Source: Alnus glutinosa
Taxonomy: Eukaryota > Streptophyta > Magnoliopsida > Fagales > Betulaceae
Reading direction: 5' to 3'
Length of the DNA stretch: 64,000 bases
Assembly: GCF_958979055.1 (NCBI RefSeq)
Contig: NC_084888.1
Coordinates: 29,378,804 to 29,442,803, forward strand
The notes under the pieces are model-generated. The model had not been told where the DNA came from and did no database searches. It saw nothing but the letters and a program-made list of their open reading frames with translations. This document shows, piece by piece, positions 60,879 through 64,000 of this stretch (position 1 is its first letter; each line of letters opens with the position of its first letter). The translations under genes were made by a program, and so were the position numbers.

Positions 60879-61253
60879 GCAAAGTGGAAAAGGGAAATAG
60901 GAGGAAAGGGTTAAGGGGCGTTTTTAGGTTAAAGGGTAGGGGGTAATTTTTCAATTTTTTTTTAATATATTATACCCCCCGAGCTGGTTATCTAGTTATA
61001 ACCGGGTGTCCAGAAAACTAATACCCAACTCCGGCTCTGGATAACCGGAAAAATGAGAAATCGGTTTGGTACCTGGTAATTTATAACTGGATACCCGGAG
61101 CCAGAGCTGGGTATCAGTTTTCCAGACACCTGGTTATAACCGGGTAACCGGCTCAGGTATAATATATTAAAAAAACAAAAAAAAATTACTCCCTACCCTT
61201 TAACCTAAAAACACCCCTTAACCTTTTCCTCCTATTTCCCTTTTTCGCTTTCC
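60879..61253. mobile_element. foldback element, near-palindrome of 375 bp
   Basis: The left arm (about 60879-61043) and the right arm (about 61088-61253) are reverse complements at roughly 90 percent by eye. Matching pairs include ggaaataggaggaaa, ttaaggggcgtttttaggtt, aaagggtaggg, aatatattatac, ggttataacc, gtgtcc and tacccaactccggctc. The central loop is about 45 bases. It has no coding capacity and no clear target duplication. As RNA it would form a very long hairpin. Confidence 0.85.
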
Positions 61254-61930
61254 TTCTCTTCTGAGTCTTCTCGCCGCCTACAGTCAGTACAACCTACTTC
61301 TTCTTCTCCTTCTTCACATTTGGATGGTAATCAATAATATATGTTCCACAAATTTGCCGGCGTCTAAATTAGATTGCACTACTCAGTCTCAGTCCACACC
61401 TTTTTCTTTTTAAGTGTACATATTTTGTCATTTAAGGAGATATGGATACCTTGCGAAATAATTGCCTGCTGTGAATAACCTCTGCTAAAAACTTGTTATT
61501 CTGTAGCTGGTTCACCCTACTGTAATACCACATTTTTACAGGGTTGTACATGCAATAGTACAATATCCACTCACTTTTTAGAAGGTTGTTCATCAATAAT
61601 CACTTCTTTACCTGACCACATATTCAAATGTTCCCACCATTTGAAAGAGGACCATATCAGGAATAATATAAGACCCTACGAAAATTTTATTGAATAGAAA
61701 GAGGATTAGGAAGAGAAAAGAAGTCCAGTGGATACAGGACACTAAGAAATGAGAAATCAGAAAATCTTTGTTATAGTAATTGAAATTTCTTGATTGAATT
61801 AGGCCCAATACCTTAAAAATTGGGCTAAAACATTTAAATAAAGCCTAAAAAAGCTTAAATGAAGTCCAAAAAAGTATGCCCAATACTTAAAATAGGCCTA
61901 AAAAGTAATTTTTTTTTAAAAAAAAAAAAA
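61254..61930. other. unassigned AT-rich stretch within duplication unit 2
   Basis: A pyrimidine-rich segment (about 61250-61325) resembles a leader with a donor-like ggtaat, but no coding exon follows. Nothing else is recognised. Confidence 0.4.
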
Positions 61931-61987
61931 ATACTACCCTGTCCGGATAATAGGTTTTCACTCGGGTAACCGGGGACCCCCGTTCCA

Positions 61988-62018
61988 GAGCCAGTTATTG
62001 AATTTCAATAACTGGCTC
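61988..62018. repeat. perfect 31-base hairpin
   Basis: Two 15-base arms (gagccagttattgaa and its complement) surround one base. The words agagccag and gggtaaccgg nearby echo the foldback element at 60879-61253, so this may be a relic of a second copy. Confidence 0.75.
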
Positions 62019-62041
62019 CTGATTTACTCCCCTACTTTGAC

Positions 62042-62067
62042 ATGACCCGTTTAGCTAAACGGGTCAT
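62042..62067. repeat. perfect 26-base palindrome
   Basis: Centred on ttagctaa with arms atgacccgttt/aaacgggtcat. The same site in unit 1 (about 59783-59808) is imperfect. It resembles subterminal motifs of hAT elements. Confidence 0.75.
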
Positions 62068-62345
62068 ACCCCTTAACCCTGACACAACCAATTTAAATAA
62101 TATGTTGACATGACATAACACAATCCGTTTAATCCGTTGTTTGATAAATTCAAAAACAAAATCACAAATATTTAAAATAAAAAATAATAATAATAACAGA
62201 GAGAGAGAGAGAAGAAGAAGAAGATGGGAAAGCTTTGTAGCTTTAAAAGCTCCAAAAAAAAAAAAAAAAAAAAAAAAGTTCATTTCTTTTGTGATTGTTT
62301 CAAAGAAAGCTAAAGTGAAGGTTACTTTTGTGATGGATCCACACT

Positions 62346-63062
62346 TGTGTGTCCAATCCCTTTCTAAGAATCTCCTTATGGATTCACGCTTTCTAACGTG
62401 TGATGAAGATTTTACCAATGCCTTGGGATCCGCTGCATACTAATTAATTAAATTAACACATGAAGTTGTTTATTCCACCAATGTACGTGTCAAAAGGGAT
62501 TGTGGAAGCATATATTATAAGAGGTCGCAACTCACGCATGCATTCGATCTCCCCAATATGCAAATGAGTAAAAGATATGACAAGTTATGTTGAAAATTTA
62601 TAGGTTTACTTGTTTAGGAATTAGGACCTTATCCTTAGTAAAAACATTAAACGACTTCACCTAAGGGCTAAGGATAAGGTCTTAATTGTCCCTAAGAAGT
62701 AGCTCAATCAGTTAAGGATCACGTCTCATGAAGTTGAGGTCATCATGCCTTTTGTATAGACATGTAGAAAAAGAAAGAAAAAGAAAAAGGATAAGGCCTT
62801 AATTCCTAAACTCAACAAAACTTGTCATATCTTTTACTCATTTGCATATCGGGAAGAATGCATGCGTTAGTCGCGACAAACCACAATCCAAACCAACCCC
62901 AAAAGTTGAGTATCCAAAGATACACAAAATCCCAATAAAAAATATATTGTAAAAAGAACCCTAGCCTTTTCGCTTCACGTTGTTGGTGCAAAATCTTCAT
63001 AACATGCATGGAAAATGATCATAAAATGCTGGGATGAAACCCTTCATTCGATAACTTGTTCC
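62346..63062. other. intergenic with a large inverted repeat
   Basis: Apart from the inverted repeat listed separately, no gene is seen. Confidence 0.5.
62524..62876. repeat. inverted repeat with arms of about 90-113 bases
   Basis: The left arm 62524-62636 and right arm 62787-62876 share acgcatgcattc, then a 29-base identical block containing atgcaaatgagtaaaagata, then ttaggaatta and ccttatcctt in inverted orientation. The spacer is about 150 bases. Confidence 0.8.
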
Positions 63063-64000
63063 GCTCGTTTAAACTCGACTTGAACTTGGTTTGTGATTGT
63101 AAAGAGTCGCTTGTGATGAAACTCGCTCAATTATTAAATGACAGATATCCAACTCACTTGATTAAGGCTCGCAAGCCTAGCTTGTACAAATTAAGCTCGA
63201 CTTGACTCGGTCCCCCGACTTGATTAAGGCTCGCGAGCCTAGCTAGCTCGTATAATAAATATATACTAACTTAGTATTAACTAGTATATTAAGTTATTAA
63301 CTAGTTGGTTAATATATACTAACTTAATATTACTAAATAACAAACTATGTAAGCATAGTTAAGTAGCTAACTATAGTCTATAGGTTACTTTGATTAAAAA
63401 TATAAAGAAGTTATATACTAAATAAGCTAATTATACTAATTAAATATAGTATTACATATTAATTATAATACTTTGATGATAATTACTATAAATATTGTAT
63501 GTATCAATGTGTCTAAGTAAACGTAGTGTGTGTGTATATATATATATATATTATTAACATGCGTGCTAACCAATTAGTTCTTAAACTAACATATTAAGCT
63601 ATTAATAGTTAGTATAAGTATATAACTATTTACATAAGCATAATATATGACACATCGCACATGGTTAACTATAGTTAATTAGTTATATATATAATATACT
63701 AGACTTAATACATGCTTACATTATACATATACTATAGTTTATATTCTCTAGTTATATATAATAATATATTGTTAATTTGTTACATATAGACTATAGTGCA
63801 AATGGAACCGCGTGCGATAGAATTCCGCGCACGCATGTTTTTGCGTATATTGCACAATATGTCTTATATAATTACATATTATACATTTATAGAATAGATA
63901 AATATATATAGTCACGTATAGTAATTACTCACAAAGTCACATACTAATTATATTCCATGTCATATATTATTTTACTATAATTTTAGTCTTATAATAACTT
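63063..64000. other. AT-rich, self-similar stretch, probably a transposon relic cut by the window edge
   Basis: At 63063-63250 the words ttgattaaggctcgc(a/g)agcctag recur (two close copies near 63160 and 63220) beside gctcgacttga, like subterminal repeats of a TIR element. After that the DNA is extremely AT-rich with many overlapping inverted words (ctaacttagtat, taactatag, ttaactag). A GC block with cgcgtgcg/cgcgcacgcatg near 63810 stands out. No gene is seen. Confidence 0.45.

Larger units (their letters stand above)
60092..62345 (+). repeat. tandem duplication unit 2, interrupted
   Basis: It begins at the head-to-tail junction (ccacacttg|tttccttttacac) and repeats unit 1 with small deletions up to about 60870. 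It is then interrupted by about 1.1 kb including a foldback element. It resumes near 62043 through gtgatggatccacacttg. No coding function is seen. The frames through the shared A-run are artefacts. Confidence 0.78.

Noticed and set aside
59968..62443. Lys-rich frames (MGELCSFKSFKKK type) in both duplication units
   Set aside because: They depend on the length of an A-run that differs between copies, and the continuation diverges, so they are not conserved coding sequence.

Overview
The window is nuclear DNA from a flowering plant, probably a woody eudicot. It is AT-rich, its genes have GT-AG introns with long first introns, and its proteins are recognisably dicot. Retrotransposon and MITE remnants fill most of the space between genes. 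A narrower placement (rosid, perhaps Fagales) is only a guess from the style of the short LINE tails. No rRNA, tRNA, CRISPR or prokaryotic feature was seen.

Six host genes can be reconstructed exon by exon with consistent splice phases. (1) A RING-H2 protein of 697 aa on + (CDS 4862-10771, with an intron in its 5' UTR). (2) A HEADING DATE REPRESSOR 1-like protein of 213 aa on + (12928-16644). (3) An ASG1-like plant protein of 523 aa on - (17378-23539), convergent with (2). (4) A secreted nepenthesin-type aspartic protease of 476 aa on + (39170-41264). (5) A folate-biopterin transporter of 495 aa on - (42240-48681), convergent with (4), whose 3.9 kb first intron holds a dead PPR gene fragment. 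(6) A SHAQKYF-class MYB-related factor of 278 aa on + (56363-58419).

Mobile DNA by region. 0.5-3.9 kb: several MITEs, including one copy inserted into another copy of the same family, each with a perfect 9-bp target duplication. 24.67-31.33 kb: a full-length but mutated L1-type LINE on - with a 10-bp target duplication. 32.3-34.1 kb and 37.0-37.5 kb: two non-autonomous hAT-like elements. 34.2-36.8 kb: a Ty1/copia remnant with its 3' LTR. 49.4-53.6 kb: a copia RT scrap joined to the 3' end of a Ty3/gypsy chromovirus with a 2.7 kb LTR. 54.1-54.8 kb: two abutting MITEs. 58.6-62.3 kb: a head-to-tail tandem duplication whose second copy carries a near-palindromic foldback element. Very short poly(A)-tailed retro-insertions with clear target duplications are scattered through introns and intergenic DNA.

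The six genes share no pathway and form no cluster. The pairing of the aspartic protease with the folate-biopterin transporter may be ancient microsynteny. I saw no clearly new multi-gene system. The best leads are the nested MITE, the 375-bp foldback, the extra acidic reading frame between the chromodomain and LTR of the gypsy element, and the 14-nt retro-insertion.
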